A stretch of DNA of 64,000 nt from JBBSDP01 sp038240605 (lineage in GTDB: Bacteria; Planctomycetota; Phycisphaerae; Tepidisphaerales; Tepidisphaeraceae). The stretch lies in assembly GCA_038240605.1 (NCBI GenBank), contig JBBSDP010000009.1, forward strand, positions 48,639 to 112,638. Reading direction: 5' to 3'. The position numbers were made by a program, and so were the translations under genes. This document shows, in pieces, positions 15,771 to 24,356 of the stretch; the stretch's first letter is position 1, and each line of letters starts with the position of its first letter. The notes under the pieces are model-generated. The model was not told where the DNA came from. It saw only the letters and a program-made list of their open reading frames with translations, and did no database searches.

Positions 15771-15801
15771 TGAATCTTGGCGTCTTGGCGCCTTGGCGGT
15801 T
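15342..15801. mobile_element. inverted-arm element carrying the GxxExxY gene
   Basis: Left arm AACCGCCAAGACGCAAAGAC and the next GCCAAG (15342-15367), and right arm CTTGGCGTCTTGGCGCCTTG with GCGGTT (15776-15801), are 26-bp inverted copies with two mismatches. The arms enclose the whole GxxExxY gene and nothing else. Similar arms without a gene lie at 10181-10347 and 34549-34617. Mobility is inferred from this pattern, not shown. Confidence 0.65.
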
Positions 15802-15816
15802 CAAACAGAAATTTCC

Positions 15817-17697
15817 ATGAGCAACCTCACCGAAAAGCCTCCCCTCGATCCGCACGAAGGCGAAGAGACCGTGCATGCTGATGATGCGGTGATCGGGCGG
15901 GCGTTTCAGTGGTCGCTCGTCGCGCTGGTGATCATCGCGGCGGGCGCCGTCGTGACCTGGAAGGTGTTGAGCCGTCCCCCCGCGGCGCCACCCTCGAAAA
16001 TCACGAAATTAATCGCGCCGGCCACCCGGCCGCGCGCCGACGTCGACGCGCCCGCGGCGCGCTTCACGGATATCACTCGCGACGCCGGCATCACCTTCGT
16101 TCACAACAACGGCGCCCGCGGGGAGAAGCTGCTGCCGGAGACGATGGGCCCCGGCGTGGCGTTCCTCGATTACGACAACGATGGCCGCCCCGACCTGCTC
16201 TTCGCGAACGGCACCTGGTGGCCGGACGATCCGGACCTGGCGACCCGAAAGCCGACTACGCTCGCCCTCTACCACAACGACGGCCACGGCCACTTCACGG
16301 ACGTCACTGCCGGCTCGGGGCTGGACGTGCCGATCTACGGGATGGGCGTGGCCGTCGGGGACTACGACAACGACGGGAAGGTGGACATCCTCATCACCGG
16401 CGTCGGCGGGTGCCACCTCTTCCACAACGAGGGAGACGGTAAATTCAAGGATGTGACGCGCGAGGCGGGCGTCGGCGGCGCGGCCGATGACTGGAGCACC
16501 GGCGCCGCCTTCGTCGATTACGACAACGATGGCAAGCTCGACCTGTTTGTCTGCAATTACGTGAAGTGGTCCAAGCCCATCGATTTCAACGTTCACTACA
16601 CGATCGATGGCGAGCACCGCGCTTACGGTCCCCCCACCAACTTCCAGGGCGCGTTCTGCCGCCTCTACCACAACGACGGTGGCGGGCATTTCACCAATGT
16701 CTCGGAAAAAGCCGGCATCCAGGTGCGCAACAAGGACACGCACGTCCCGGTCGGCAAGTCGCTGTCGGTCGCGCCGATCGACCTTGATGGCGACGGGTTC
16801 ATGGACCTCGTCGTCGCCAACGACACCGTCCAGAACTTCGTCTTTCACAACAAGGGAGACGGAACCTTCGAGGAAATCGGCACGCGCAGCGGCGTCGCCT
16901 TCGACCCGTACGGCAACCCGCGCGGCGCCATGGGCATCGATACCGCCCGCCTCCACAACGATCCCGCCATCGCGATCGGCATCGGCAACTTCGCCAACGA
17001 GATGCTGGCGATGTACGTCTCCCACGGCGACCCGCTCCAGTTCAGCGATGACGCGATCGCCGAAGGCGTCGGGTCCCCCAGCCGTCTGTCGCTGAAGTTC
17101 GGCCTCTTCTTCTTCGACTACGACCTGGACGGCTGGCTCGACCTGCTCACGGCCAACGGCCACCTCGAGCAGGAGATCAACAAGCTCGAGGCCAGCCAGC
17201 GCTACGCCCAGCCCGCACAGCTTTTCTGGAACGGCGGCTCGAAGCACACCGGATTCGTCTCCGTCAGCGCCGACAAGGCGGGCGATGACCTTTTCAAGCC
17301 GATCGTCGGCCGCGGCAGCGCCTTCGCCGACATCGATGGAGACGGCGATCTGGACGTCGTCCTCACCCAGGTCGCCGGCGCTCCGCTGCTCCTCCGCAAC
17401 GACCAGTCGCTCGGCCACCATTACCTGCGCTTCAAGCTGATCGGCAACGGCGTCACCACCAACCGCGATGCGATCGGCGCCTGGATCAAGGCGACGGTGG
17501 GCGGCCGTACGCTCTGGCGGCAGGTGATGCCGACGCGCAGCTACCTCTCTCAGTCGGAACTGCCGGTGACGATCGGACTCGGGACCGCGGAGAAGGCCGA
17601 CTTGGTTGAAGTGACCTGGCCCGGCCTGCCCAAAGCGCCGCAGCCTTTGTCGAACGTGAAGGTGGATGGGTTGACGGTGGTCGAGCAGGCGAGATAA
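15817..17697 (+). CDS. CRTAC1-family FG-GAP/ASPIC-UnbV protein, membrane-anchored
   Basis: A 626-residue protein. It has an N-terminal transmembrane anchor (SLVALVIIAAGAVVTWKVL, about residues 34-52). The exported part has FG-GAP repeats with calcium-loop motifs (FLDYDNDGRPDLL, GDYDNDGKVDILI, FVDYDNDGKLDLFVC, PIDLDGDGFMDLVV, FFDYDLDGWLDLL, FADIDGDGDLDVVL). It ends in an ASPIC/UnbV domain (TNRDAIGAWIKATVGGRTLW). ATG 15817 is chosen; an upstream TTG lies inside the repeat arm. With the five-haem/TPR protein just upstream it forms a pairing of exported cytochrome and CRTAC1 propeller; the joint function is unknown. Calcium binding is expected from the loops. Confidence 0.88.
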   Translation: MSNLTEKPPLDPHEGEETVHADDAVIGRAFQWSLVALVIIAAGAVVTWKVLSRPPAAPPSKITKLIAPATRPRADVDAPAARFTDITRDAGITFVHNNGARGEKLLPETMGPGVAFLDYDNDGRPDLLFANGTWWPDDPDLATRKPTTLALYHNDGHGHFTDVTAGSGLDVPIYGMGVAVGDYDNDGKVDILITGVGGCHLFHNEGDGKFKDVTREAGVGGAADDWSTGAAFVDYDNDGKLDLFVCNYVKWSKPIDFNVHYTIDGEHRAYGPPTNFQGAFCRLYHNDGGGHFTNVSEKAGIQVRNKDTHVPVGKSLSVAPIDLDGDGFMDLVVANDTVQNFVFHNKGDGTFEEIGTRSGVAFDPYGNPRGAMGIDTARLHNDPAIAIGIGNFANEMLAMYVSHGDPLQFSDDAIAEGVGSPSRLSLKFGLFFFDYDLDGWLDLLTANGHLEQEINKLEASQRYAQPAQLFWNGGSKHTGFVSVSADKAGDDLFKPIVGRGSAFADIDGDGDLDVVLTQVAGAPLLLRNDQSLGHHYLRFKLIGNGVTTNRDAIGAWIKATVGGRTLWRQVMPTRSYLSQSELPVTIGLGTAEKADLVEVTWPGLPKAPQPLSNVKVDGLTVVEQAR

Positions 17698-17761
17698 GAA
17701 TTCAAGTCCTAAATTCAGTAATCCTTCACATGAGAAGAGGCGGGACGAGGTCTAATAACAG

Positions 17762-18070
17762 TTAGAGCCCCGTGAATTGCCGAAACTCGTTCAGCAAATC
17801 CCGGACGATCTCACCCCGCCTGTTTCGAAACTCGATGAAGCGGAGTTCGATGATGTATTCATCGTGAACGAACGATGATTTCTTCAAGCCCGTGGCGGCG
17901 AAATCGGGATTCGTGTCGGGAATTGGGAAGCATCGTCCATCATAGCATTCGCCGGAAACCGGAAAGCACCCAACAATCCCATGTGGCCTTAGCTCAATAA
18001 CAACCCATGGCCTTTCGTCCGCGCAGTTTTTCCAGGGATGGGTCGCATTGAAAATCTCGAAAGGCTGCAT
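17762..18070 (-). CDS. putative toxin of a Panacea toxin-antitoxin pair, MazF/PemK-like
   Basis: A 102-residue protein encoded 3 bp downstream of a Panacea-domain antitoxin gene, the usual position of the toxin. The sequence DTNPDFAATGLKKSSFVHDE resembles the segment of MazF/PemK-fold toxins that has a D-x-x-x-x-G-L-K-K/R-x-S pattern (about residues 52-71). WVVIELRPHGIVGCFPVSGE looks like the first strands of an SH3-like barrel. If so, it would be an RNA-cleaving toxin. The similarity is short and partial, so another small toxin fold is possible. The DNA is somewhat AT-richer than its neighbours, which suits a mobile pair. Confidence 0.6.
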   Translation of the reverse strand: MQPFEIFNATHPWKNCADERPWVVIELRPHGIVGCFPVSGECYDGRCFPIPDTNPDFAATGLKKSSFVHDEYIIELRFIEFRNRRGEIVRDLLNEFRQFTGL

Positions 18071-18073
18071 CGG

Positions 18074-18640
18074 TCAAAGCCCAAAGCCGGACGGGAAGGG
18101 GCAGTCCATCCGCTCGGCCGCTTCAGGCGAAATCACGACCCGGTTCTTTCGATACCTCGCTTCACACCCGCCGACCTTTGCGATCCTCTCGTACGGGATG
18201 CGGATGGAGGTGCCGGGAACAAAGGTTTGCTCGAACTCGGGAAGCTCATGCGTCTCATTGACGATGGCCCACTTATCCTTCGAGCCGTGCCTGCGAACGA
18301 TTTCTTCAAGCGTTTCGCATTCCTCCGCCGACAACGCGTCCGTGCCAGGCGATAGCTTGAGGGAAATTCGGAAATCATCAATGTGAATGAAGCGAAAGAG
18401 CTTTTCCTGCACCTCGGGATAATCCCCATCCAGCGCGTCCAGCGTTGAGGAGGGAACGGGGCCCTTCTTCATCGCATATTGGTCGTCCCCCGTGATCGGA
18501 TATCCATGAACAAGAAAATGCTCGCGGTCCGCGAGATAAACCAGCTTCGTCAGCTTGACCTTATCAGTCGGCCCTATCCTGGCCAGAATGTATGCGATTG
18601 CCTGGGCGGCGCGGTCAAGATTGAAACGAAAACTAATCAT
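18074..18640 (-). CDS. Panacea (DUF4065) domain antitoxin
   Basis: A 188-residue protein of the Panacea/DUF4065 (SocA/GepA-like) family. The N-terminal part has the typical pattern KLTKLVYLADREHFLVHGYP followed by GDDQYAMKKGPVPSSTLDAL, where the Y-x-x-K-x-G-P-V/I sequence is diagnostic. A variable C-terminal part (SAEECETLEEIVRRHG) is the ETLE-type helix that usually completes the domain. Panacea proteins act as antitoxins that bind and neutralise many unrelated small toxins. The gene precedes a small hypothetical gene by 3 bp on the same strand, and both should form one operon with the antitoxin first. The upstream gap is 62 bp. Confidence 0.88.
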   Translation of the reverse strand: MISFRFNLDRAAQAIAYILARIGPTDKVKLTKLVYLADREHFLVHGYPITGDDQYAMKKGPVPSSTLDALDGDYPEVQEKLFRFIHIDDFRISLKLSPGTDALSAEECETLEEIVRRHGSKDKWAIVNETHELPEFEQTFVPGTSIRIPYERIAKVGGCEARYRKNRVVISPEAAERMDCPFPSGFGL

Positions 18641-18702
18641 CGGGAATGGTCCTCCCCACGCGGTTTGATTCTATCTCCGCGCCGCGTGGCCTTCAACAAA
18701 TC

Positions 18703-19608
18703 CTATTTCTTGCTCGTCAGTTGTCCTCCCACCGACTGGCACAATCCAATGAACGTCTGCTCGGCAACGGAGAGATGTTTTCCGGCGGGGTAGGCGACGC
18801 ACCACGTGCGCCGCAGCCGTGCTCCGGGGGCGGGAAGTAACGTCAACGACCTGGCGCGTACTTCGGGTCGCGCCACCCACTCGGCGGTGATGCTCACGCC
18901 CAGGCCCAGTTTGACGAGTTCCTTGATCGCGCCGATGTCCCCCAGCTCGATCCAGTCGCGCAGCGGGGCGCCCATCTTCTGAAAGTATCGCTCGATAATC
19001 CGGAAGGTCGCGCTGTTGCGGTGATAGAGGACCAGTCGCTGATCGGCCAGCTCATCGCGCTTCACCGCGCCAGCGCGCGACCACGGGTGCAGCGGGCTGA
19101 GGAGGAACTGCAACTCGTCCTCGAAGAGCGAACGATAGGTCACGTCCGGTTCGCGCTCGGTCCGCACCAGCAATCCCAGATCGATCGATTGCGAACGCAG
19201 GAGCGCTGAGATCTGGGGCGAATCGGCCGGGGTGATCGAGAGCGAGTAATCCGCAAAGCACTCGCGAAATTCACGCAGGGCCTCGGGGATGATGAACTGA
19301 CACGCGGTCGATGTCGCGCCAATCCGCATCCGGCCCAGTTGCGGCCGGGCGGCCTGCTGGACCGCGGACCTGGTTTCCTCCAGACCGGCCACCAGCCGCT
19401 TGGCGCGGACCAGCATTTCCTGGCCGGCCGGCGTGAGGGAGACGGCCCGGCCCTGCCGCAGCAGCAATGTGACGCCGACCCCTTGTTCGAGGCGGGCAAC
19501 CTGGTGGCTGACGGCAGACTGGCTCAGGCTCAGTTGCTCGGCCGCCCGGGTGAAGCTTAAGTTTTCGGCAACGGCGGCAAACACGCGCAGCTGGTGCACA
19601 TCGATCAC
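18703..19608 (-). CDS. LysR-family transcriptional regulator of the nitrate locus
   Basis: A 301-residue LysR regulator. The N-terminal HTH is VFAAVAENLSFTRAAEQLSL followed by SQSAVSHQVARLEQ (about residues 9-45). A type-2 periplasmic-binding-like effector domain follows (about residues 92-295; RMRIGATSTACQFIIPEALR marks its first strand). It is divergent from the nitrate assimilation genes, with only 40 bp between its start and the first in-frame ATG on the other strand. It is therefore the likely regulator of that operon, comparable to NtcB-type LysR activators. The effector is unknown; a nitrogen signal is the natural guess. Confidence 0.9.
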   Translation of the reverse strand: MIDVHQLRVFAAVAENLSFTRAAEQLSLSQSAVSHQVARLEQGVGVTLLLRQGRAVSLTPAGQEMLVRAKRLVAGLEETRSAVQQAARPQLGRMRIGATSTACQFIIPEALREFRECFADYSLSITPADSPQISALLRSQSIDLGLLVRTEREPDVTYRSLFEDELQFLLSPLHPWSRAGAVKRDELADQRLVLYHRNSATFRIIERYFQKMGAPLRDWIELGDIGAIKELVKLGLGVSITAEWVARPEVRARSLTLLPAPGARLRRTWCVAYPAGKHLSVAEQTFIGLCQSVGGQLTSKK

Positions 19609-19690
19609 GCAGGCTCCATCGAAAAGATGAATCGATCCTATCGGAATAATGAATTGTTTTCACGGCCGCTATTCGGTTATGATGCACTCA
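19609..19690. promoter_or_regulatory. divergent control region of LysR and nitrate genes
   Basis: Two related blocks, CCTATCGGAATAATGA (19637-19652) and GCTATTCGGTTATGAT (19669-19684), are spaced 32 bp apart, about three helical turns. They lie at the divergent starts. Such spacing fits a LysR dimer-of-dimers site. If these are regulatory, the nitrate-binding protein must start farther downstream than ATG 19649. Confidence 0.35.
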
Positions 19691-20937
19691 CGACGCGGCA
19701 GGAAGAGGATTGTGGATCGTTGCGTCGGTCCGACTGTGCCGCGCAGGGGTGGGTTACGCGGAGTTCACAGTCGGGCATTCTGTGGAGCGGTGCCAGGCAG
19801 GTCAGGCGTGCCCGCATCGATTGCCCGTTCCCCTGCTGTCAGCCGGGGTGACATCCGTATTGGCTTTACTCCCGTACTCGACGCGGCGCCGTTGATCGTT
19901 GCCGCGGAGCTTGGTTATTTCACTGAAGAAGGCCTGACCGTCCACCTCGATCAGCAGATCGGCTGGGGTAACGTGCGCGACAAGCTCACGTTCGGCCAGC
20001 TTCACGCATCACACGCGCTGCTGGGCATGCCGATCCTCAGCCAGATCGGCGCGGACCATTTTGTCGAGCCCCTCGTCAGCATCGCCGCCCTGGGGAGCGG
20101 AGGAAACGCGATCACGATCAGCCGCCGGATTACCTCGGCGGGCGTGAATTCTGCCGCGAGCCTGGCGCGATGGCTCGCGCGGACGAACGGCGCGGACCCG
20201 ACCTCGCGTCCCCTGTTTGCCCACGTTTTCGGCTGCTCGATGCACCATTACCTGTTGCGCGACTGGCTGTCGGGGGGCGGGGCCGAGCCGGACGAGGACG
20301 TGCGCCTGTGCGTTCTCCCACCACAGCAGATGCCCGAGCAGCTGGGCAAGGGATTCATCGACGGGTTCTGCGTGGGTGAACCGTGGAACACCGTGGCCAT
20401 GCGGGCGGGCTGGGGAAGCATCGTTGCGTTCACGACCGACGTGTTGCCGAGCCATCCGGAAAAAGTGCTGGCGGTTACGCGCCGCTGGCATGAGCAGAAT
20501 CCCGCCGCCGCCCGCGGGCTGGTACGCGCGACCTTGCGCGGCTGTGCCTACTGCGAGAACGCGGACCACCTGGATCCACTGGCGGAGATCCTCTCCGGCC
20601 CGCGCTATTTTGGGCTGCCCAAGGCGCTGCTGCGCGAGAGCCTCCAACTGACGGCCCCCCAGGTCGCAACTCCCATGTTCTAACGCAACCGTTTCGCAGT
20701 TTTTCGCCGTCGGCGTCGTTCCCCAGCGTGCGTCATGCGGCGTGGCTGATCGAGCAAATGATCCGCTGGGGCCACCTCAGTCCCGACCTGGACGTGCTGG
20801 GAATCGCCCGGCGTTGTACTGAAACCGCCGCTTATCGCGATGCGGCCAGCTCGCTGAACATTCAGTGCCCCGTCGCCGACCTCCCCCCGCTGCCCCTGCG
20901 CCACGGCCTCTGGTACGAGCCGGCGCCCAGCGCCTGA
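19649..20937 (+). pseudogene. NasS/CmpA-type nitrate-binding protein, split by a frameshift
   Basis: The first frame runs to 20683 and encodes most of a CmpA/NrtA-family binding protein: IRIGFTPVLDAAPLIVAAEL, GWGNVRDKLTFGQLHASHAL and GGNAITISRRI fit the nitrate sensor NasS well. The C-terminal part continues in another frame from about 20684 to 20937 (SFPSVRHAAWLIEQMIRWG). A shift of one reading frame at ~20675-20690 therefore separates the two parts; it is either a real mutation or a sequence error. No ABC permease or ATPase is adjacent and no signal peptide is evident, so a cytoplasmic sensor is more likely than a transporter subunit. The true start is unclear: the first ~65 residues of the long frame show no family similarity. 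Confidence 0.75.
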
Positions 20938-21082
20938 CGCCGCACAATCGCCGGCGCCCCTGTCTTCATCCCAACCCATCGACCCAGCTCGATTTAGAAC
21001 GGGCACGCACGTTGCTAAAGCCCCTCCGCCGCCGGCGCGAATCACCAGCCGCGCGCTCGCGGCACGGGATGTAATCACGACG

Positions 21083-22414
21083 ATGAGTCAAGACGGAAGA
21101 GCAACACGTATTTCGCTGTTTGATTTCAAGTCTCCTCAAATGCGCGCGTTCCACATGTCGTGGCTCGCGTTCTTCCTCTGCTTCTTCGCGTGGTTCGGGA
21201 TCGCGCCGCTGATGCCGGTGGTGCGCAAGGAGTTGAAGCTCTCGCCCGTGCAGATCGGCAACATCCTCATCGCTTCGGTCTCGATCACGATCGTGGCGCG
21301 AATGTTGATCGGGTGGATCTGCGACCGGGTCGGGCCGAGGATCACCTACACCTGGCTGCTAATCCTCGGGGCGATCCCGGTCATCGGAATTGGTTTCGCG
21401 CACAGTTATCAGAGTTTCCTGTTCTTCCGCCTGGCGATCGGGGCGATCGGAGCGTCGTTCGTCATCACGCAATATCACACGTCACTGATGTTCGCCCCCA
21501 ACATCGTCGGCACCGCCAACGCCACCACCGCCGGCTGGGGCAACATGGGCGGCGGCGCGACGCAGATCCTCATGCCGCTCATCTTCGGCGCGTTCGTCGC
21601 CCTTGAGACCGGTCCTGCCCTCGGCTGGCGGGTCGCGATGATCGTGCCCGGCGCGGCCATGCTGCTGTGCGCGATCGGCTACTACCGCTTCACGCAGGAT
21701 ACGCCGCAGGGGAACTTCGCCGACCTTCGTGCGAAGGGAACAGAGATCAGCGGCAAGAAGGGGAGCGCGTTTCTCGAGGCATGCCGAGACAAGCGCGTCT
21801 GGGCGCTGGCGGCGATTTACGGCGCCAGCTTCGGCATCGAGATCACCATCCATAACGTCGCCGCCCTCTATTTCACCGATTCTTTCCACGTGGGGTTAAA
21901 GGCCGGCGGCTTGATCGTCGGGGCGTTCGGCATGCTGGCGATCTTCGCGCGTTCGCTGGGCGGCTGGCTGAGCGACGTGTCGGCGGCCCGGTTCGGGCTG
22001 GCGAGCCGCGGCGCCGTCCTGGGAGTGCTGCTGCTGGTCGAGGGAATCATGCTCGTGATCTTCTCGCAGTCGGCGACGTTGCCGCTGGCGGTCACGATGT
22101 TGATCGTCTTCGGGCTCTTCGTGCACATGTCATGCGGCTCGACCTACGCCCTGATCCCTTTCATCAACCGCAAGGCGGTGGGTTCGGTCGCGGGGATTGT
22201 CGGCGCGGGCGGAAACGTTGGGGCGATGCTCTCGGGGTTCCTTTTCAAAGGATCCGGCCACTGGGCGGGCTCATTGCTCATTCTTGGCGTGATCGCCAGC
22301 GCCTGTTCGCTCTTCACGCTCCTTGTCCGTGTCGAGCCCGATTCTGAACCGTTGACCGCGCCGCGGGGCGCTCGCGCCGGCACCCCGCTCGACGAACAGC
22401 CGGCCCTTGCCTGA
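21083..22414 (+). CDS. narK: nitrate/nitrite transporter of the NarK/NNP family
   Basis: A 443-residue major facilitator with 12 predicted helices, family size. The NNP hallmarks are visible: FLCFFAWFGIAPLMP after the first helix, the motif-A-like loop GWICDRVGPRITYTW, and the nitrate signatures with Gly-rich helices NATTAGWGNMGGGATQILM (helix 5) and GSVAGIVGAGGNVGAMLSG (helix 11). An Arg in RMLIGWICDRVGPR is the expected substrate-site area. It brings nitrate (perhaps nitrite) across the cytoplasmic membrane for the reductases encoded downstream. It starts 145 bp after the nitrate-binding remnant and 57 bp before nirA, same strand. Confidence 0.93.
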   Translation: MSQDGRATRISLFDFKSPQMRAFHMSWLAFFLCFFAWFGIAPLMPVVRKELKLSPVQIGNILIASVSITIVARMLIGWICDRVGPRITYTWLLILGAIPVIGIGFAHSYQSFLFFRLAIGAIGASFVITQYHTSLMFAPNIVGTANATTAGWGNMGGGATQILMPLIFGAFVALETGPALGWRVAMIVPGAAMLLCAIGYYRFTQDTPQGNFADLRAKGTEISGKKGSAFLEACRDKRVWALAAIYGASFGIEITIHNVAALYFTDSFHVGLKAGGLIVGAFGMLAIFARSLGGWLSDVSAARFGLASRGAVLGVLLLVEGIMLVIFSQSATLPLAVTMLIVFGLFVHMSCGSTYALIPFINRKAVGSVAGIVGAGGNVGAMLSGFLFKGSGHWAGSLLILGVIASACSLFTLLVRVEPDSEPLTAPRGARAGTPLDEQPALA

Positions 22415-22471
22415 TCTCCCTGTTGTCGCCTGCGTGATCCGGAACTCAATTGTGATCGCGATCGGTGTGTT

Positions 22472-24307
22472 ATGAACGACGCGGACCTGACCGAAGAGCA
22501 AAAGAATTACCTCCACGGCTTCGTCGCCGGCAGCGGGGTCCTGCAACTGCTTCCGACATTTGCCGGCACGCTGGGGCTCAGTTTGCACGGCGCTGGCATC
22601 GGCTCGGCCTCTGCATCCGGCGCGGCCGCGGCAGCGACGCTCACCTGCCCCGAAGCAATCCATTTCCAGGCGCAGGATCAGCAGACCGCCGCGGGTGGAA
22701 AGCTGGTGCCCGAGGAAGTCGCCAAGCGAAAGCGCTTCCCGCTGGACCAGTGGGATGACCTGGCCCGCCACGCCGCCGAAGGACGTTTTCCCAAGGGGAC
22801 GGACGTCCTGGCTTTCAAATATCAGGGGCTGTTTTACGTCGCGCCAGCGCAGGACGCCTACATGTGCCGGTTGCGCTTTGCCGGCGGCATCCTGCCGAGC
22901 TTTCAACTGCGGCGCGTGGCGGACATCGCCGAGTCGTGGGGCGGCGGGTACGCGGACGTCACCACCCGCTCGAACCTCCAGGTTCGGCAGATCAAGGCGC
23001 AAGATGCGGTTCGCGTGGTCGAGGCCCTCCACGAAGCGGGGATCGTCAACCGTGGCTCGGGCGCCGACAACATCCGCAATATCACGGGCTGCCCCACCGC
23101 CGGCATCGACCCGCAGGAACTGTATGACACGCGGCCGCTGAGCCAGCAGATGCACCACTACATCCTCAATCACCGTGAGATGTACGGGTTGCCGCGAAAG
23201 TTCAACATTGCCTTCGACGGGGGCGGCACGATTTCCGCGGTCGAGGACACGAACGACATCGGGTTCTCCGCCGTCCGCGTCGGCGAGGGGAAGATCGATG
23301 CCGACGGCAAGCCCGTCGCGCCCGGCGTCTACTTCCGCATGGCGCTGGGGGGAATTACCGGCCACCAGGATTTTGCCCGCGACAGCGGGTTGCTTCTCAC
23401 GGCCGACGAGTGCGTGCCGGTGGCGGCGGCAGTCGTGCGCGTTTTCATCGCCGAGGGCGATCGGACCGACCGCAAGAAGGCGCGTCTCAAATACGTCCTG
23501 GACCGCTGGGGGCATGCCAAGTTCATCGTGGAGACCGAACGGCTTATGCCCGCCCCGCTTCGGCGCTTGGGGCTGGAGCAGTGCGAGCCGCGCCTGCCGG
23601 TCGATAAGCACGGGCACATCGGCTTTCACCCGCAATCGCCGGCGGGGTTCTGGTACGTCGGGGTGACCCTGCCGGTCGGGCGGATGCGCGTCGATCAAAT
23701 GCGCGGGCTGGCGGATATCGCCGACCGGCACGGAAGCGGTTCGATCCGACTGACGGTCTGGCAGAACCTGCTCATCTCCGATATCCCCGCGGAGCGAATC
23801 GACGCCGTCAAGGCTGAGATCGAAACGCTCGGACTGGGTTACAGCGCGACGAGCGTCCGCGCCGGGCTGGTGGCCTGCACCGGCGCCGCCGGCTGCAAGT
23901 ACGCCGCCGCGCACACCAAGCAGCACGCGATGGAAGCCGCCGCGTATCTCGAACCACGGCTGAAGCTCGACGCGGCCGTCAACATTCACTTCACCGGCTG
24001 TCACCATTCCTGCGCGCAGCATTACATGGGCGACCTGGGAATGCTCGGCACGCAGGTGGAGGTAGGCGATGACCTGGTCGAGGGATACCACGTATTCGTG
24101 GGCGGCGGGTACGGGGCCGAGCAGGGTGTTGGCCGGGAGGTGTTTCACGGCGTTCCCGCCACCGACGTTCCGCTCCTGTTTGAACGGATCCTCCGGTCTT
24201 ACCTCGAGCACCGTAATGCTCCTGACCAAACGTTTCGCGAATTTATCCGGCGTCATTCCAGTGAGCAGCTTGCGCTGCTGTTCGAAGAACCGGCGGTCAC
24301 GAGCTGA
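22472..24307 (+). CDS. nirA: assimilatory nitrite reductase, NirA family
   Basis: A 611-residue sirohaem/[4Fe-4S] nitrite reductase, converting nitrite to ammonium with six electrons in the cytoplasm. Cluster/sirohaem Cys are in ACTGAAGCKYA (about residues 468-475) and TGCHHSCAQH (about residues 509-515). Two ferredoxin-like half domains and sirohaem-binding arginines are indicated by YADVTTRSNLQVRQI and GSIRLTVWQNLLI. The N-terminal ~90 residues are an extension beyond the classical enzyme and begin with LTEEQKNYLHGFVAGSG, which resembles the N-terminus of the flavoprotein encoded next. It lies in the nitrate operon between the transporter and flavoprotein. A sulfite reductase role is less likely given the neighbours. 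Confidence 0.92.
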   Translation: MNDADLTEEQKNYLHGFVAGSGVLQLLPTFAGTLGLSLHGAGIGSASASGAAAAATLTCPEAIHFQAQDQQTAAGGKLVPEEVAKRKRFPLDQWDDLARHAAEGRFPKGTDVLAFKYQGLFYVAPAQDAYMCRLRFAGGILPSFQLRRVADIAESWGGGYADVTTRSNLQVRQIKAQDAVRVVEALHEAGIVNRGSGADNIRNITGCPTAGIDPQELYDTRPLSQQMHHYILNHREMYGLPRKFNIAFDGGGTISAVEDTNDIGFSAVRVGEGKIDADGKPVAPGVYFRMALGGITGHQDFARDSGLLLTADECVPVAAAVVRVFIAEGDRTDRKKARLKYVLDRWGHAKFIVETERLMPAPLRRLGLEQCEPRLPVDKHGHIGFHPQSPAGFWYVGVTLPVGRMRVDQMRGLADIADRHGSGSIRLTVWQNLLISDIPAERIDAVKAEIETLGLGYSATSVRAGLVACTGAAGCKYAAAHTKQHAMEAAAYLEPRLKLDAAVNIHFTGCHHSCAQHYMGDLGMLGTQVEVGDDLVEGYHVFVGGGYGAEQGVGREVFHGVPATDVPLLFERILRSYLEHRNAPDQTFREFIRRHSSEQLALLFEEPAVTS

Positions 24308-24356
24308 CCGCGCTCGGTGATGCGATGCGGAGCAGAGTCCTATTTCGGAGATATCG

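Noticed and set aside
19649..20683. An ABC nitrate importer (NrtA with permease and ATPase)
   Set aside because: No permease or ATPase gene is adjacent and the binding protein resembles the cytoplasmic sensor NasS; the NarK-type gene provides transport.
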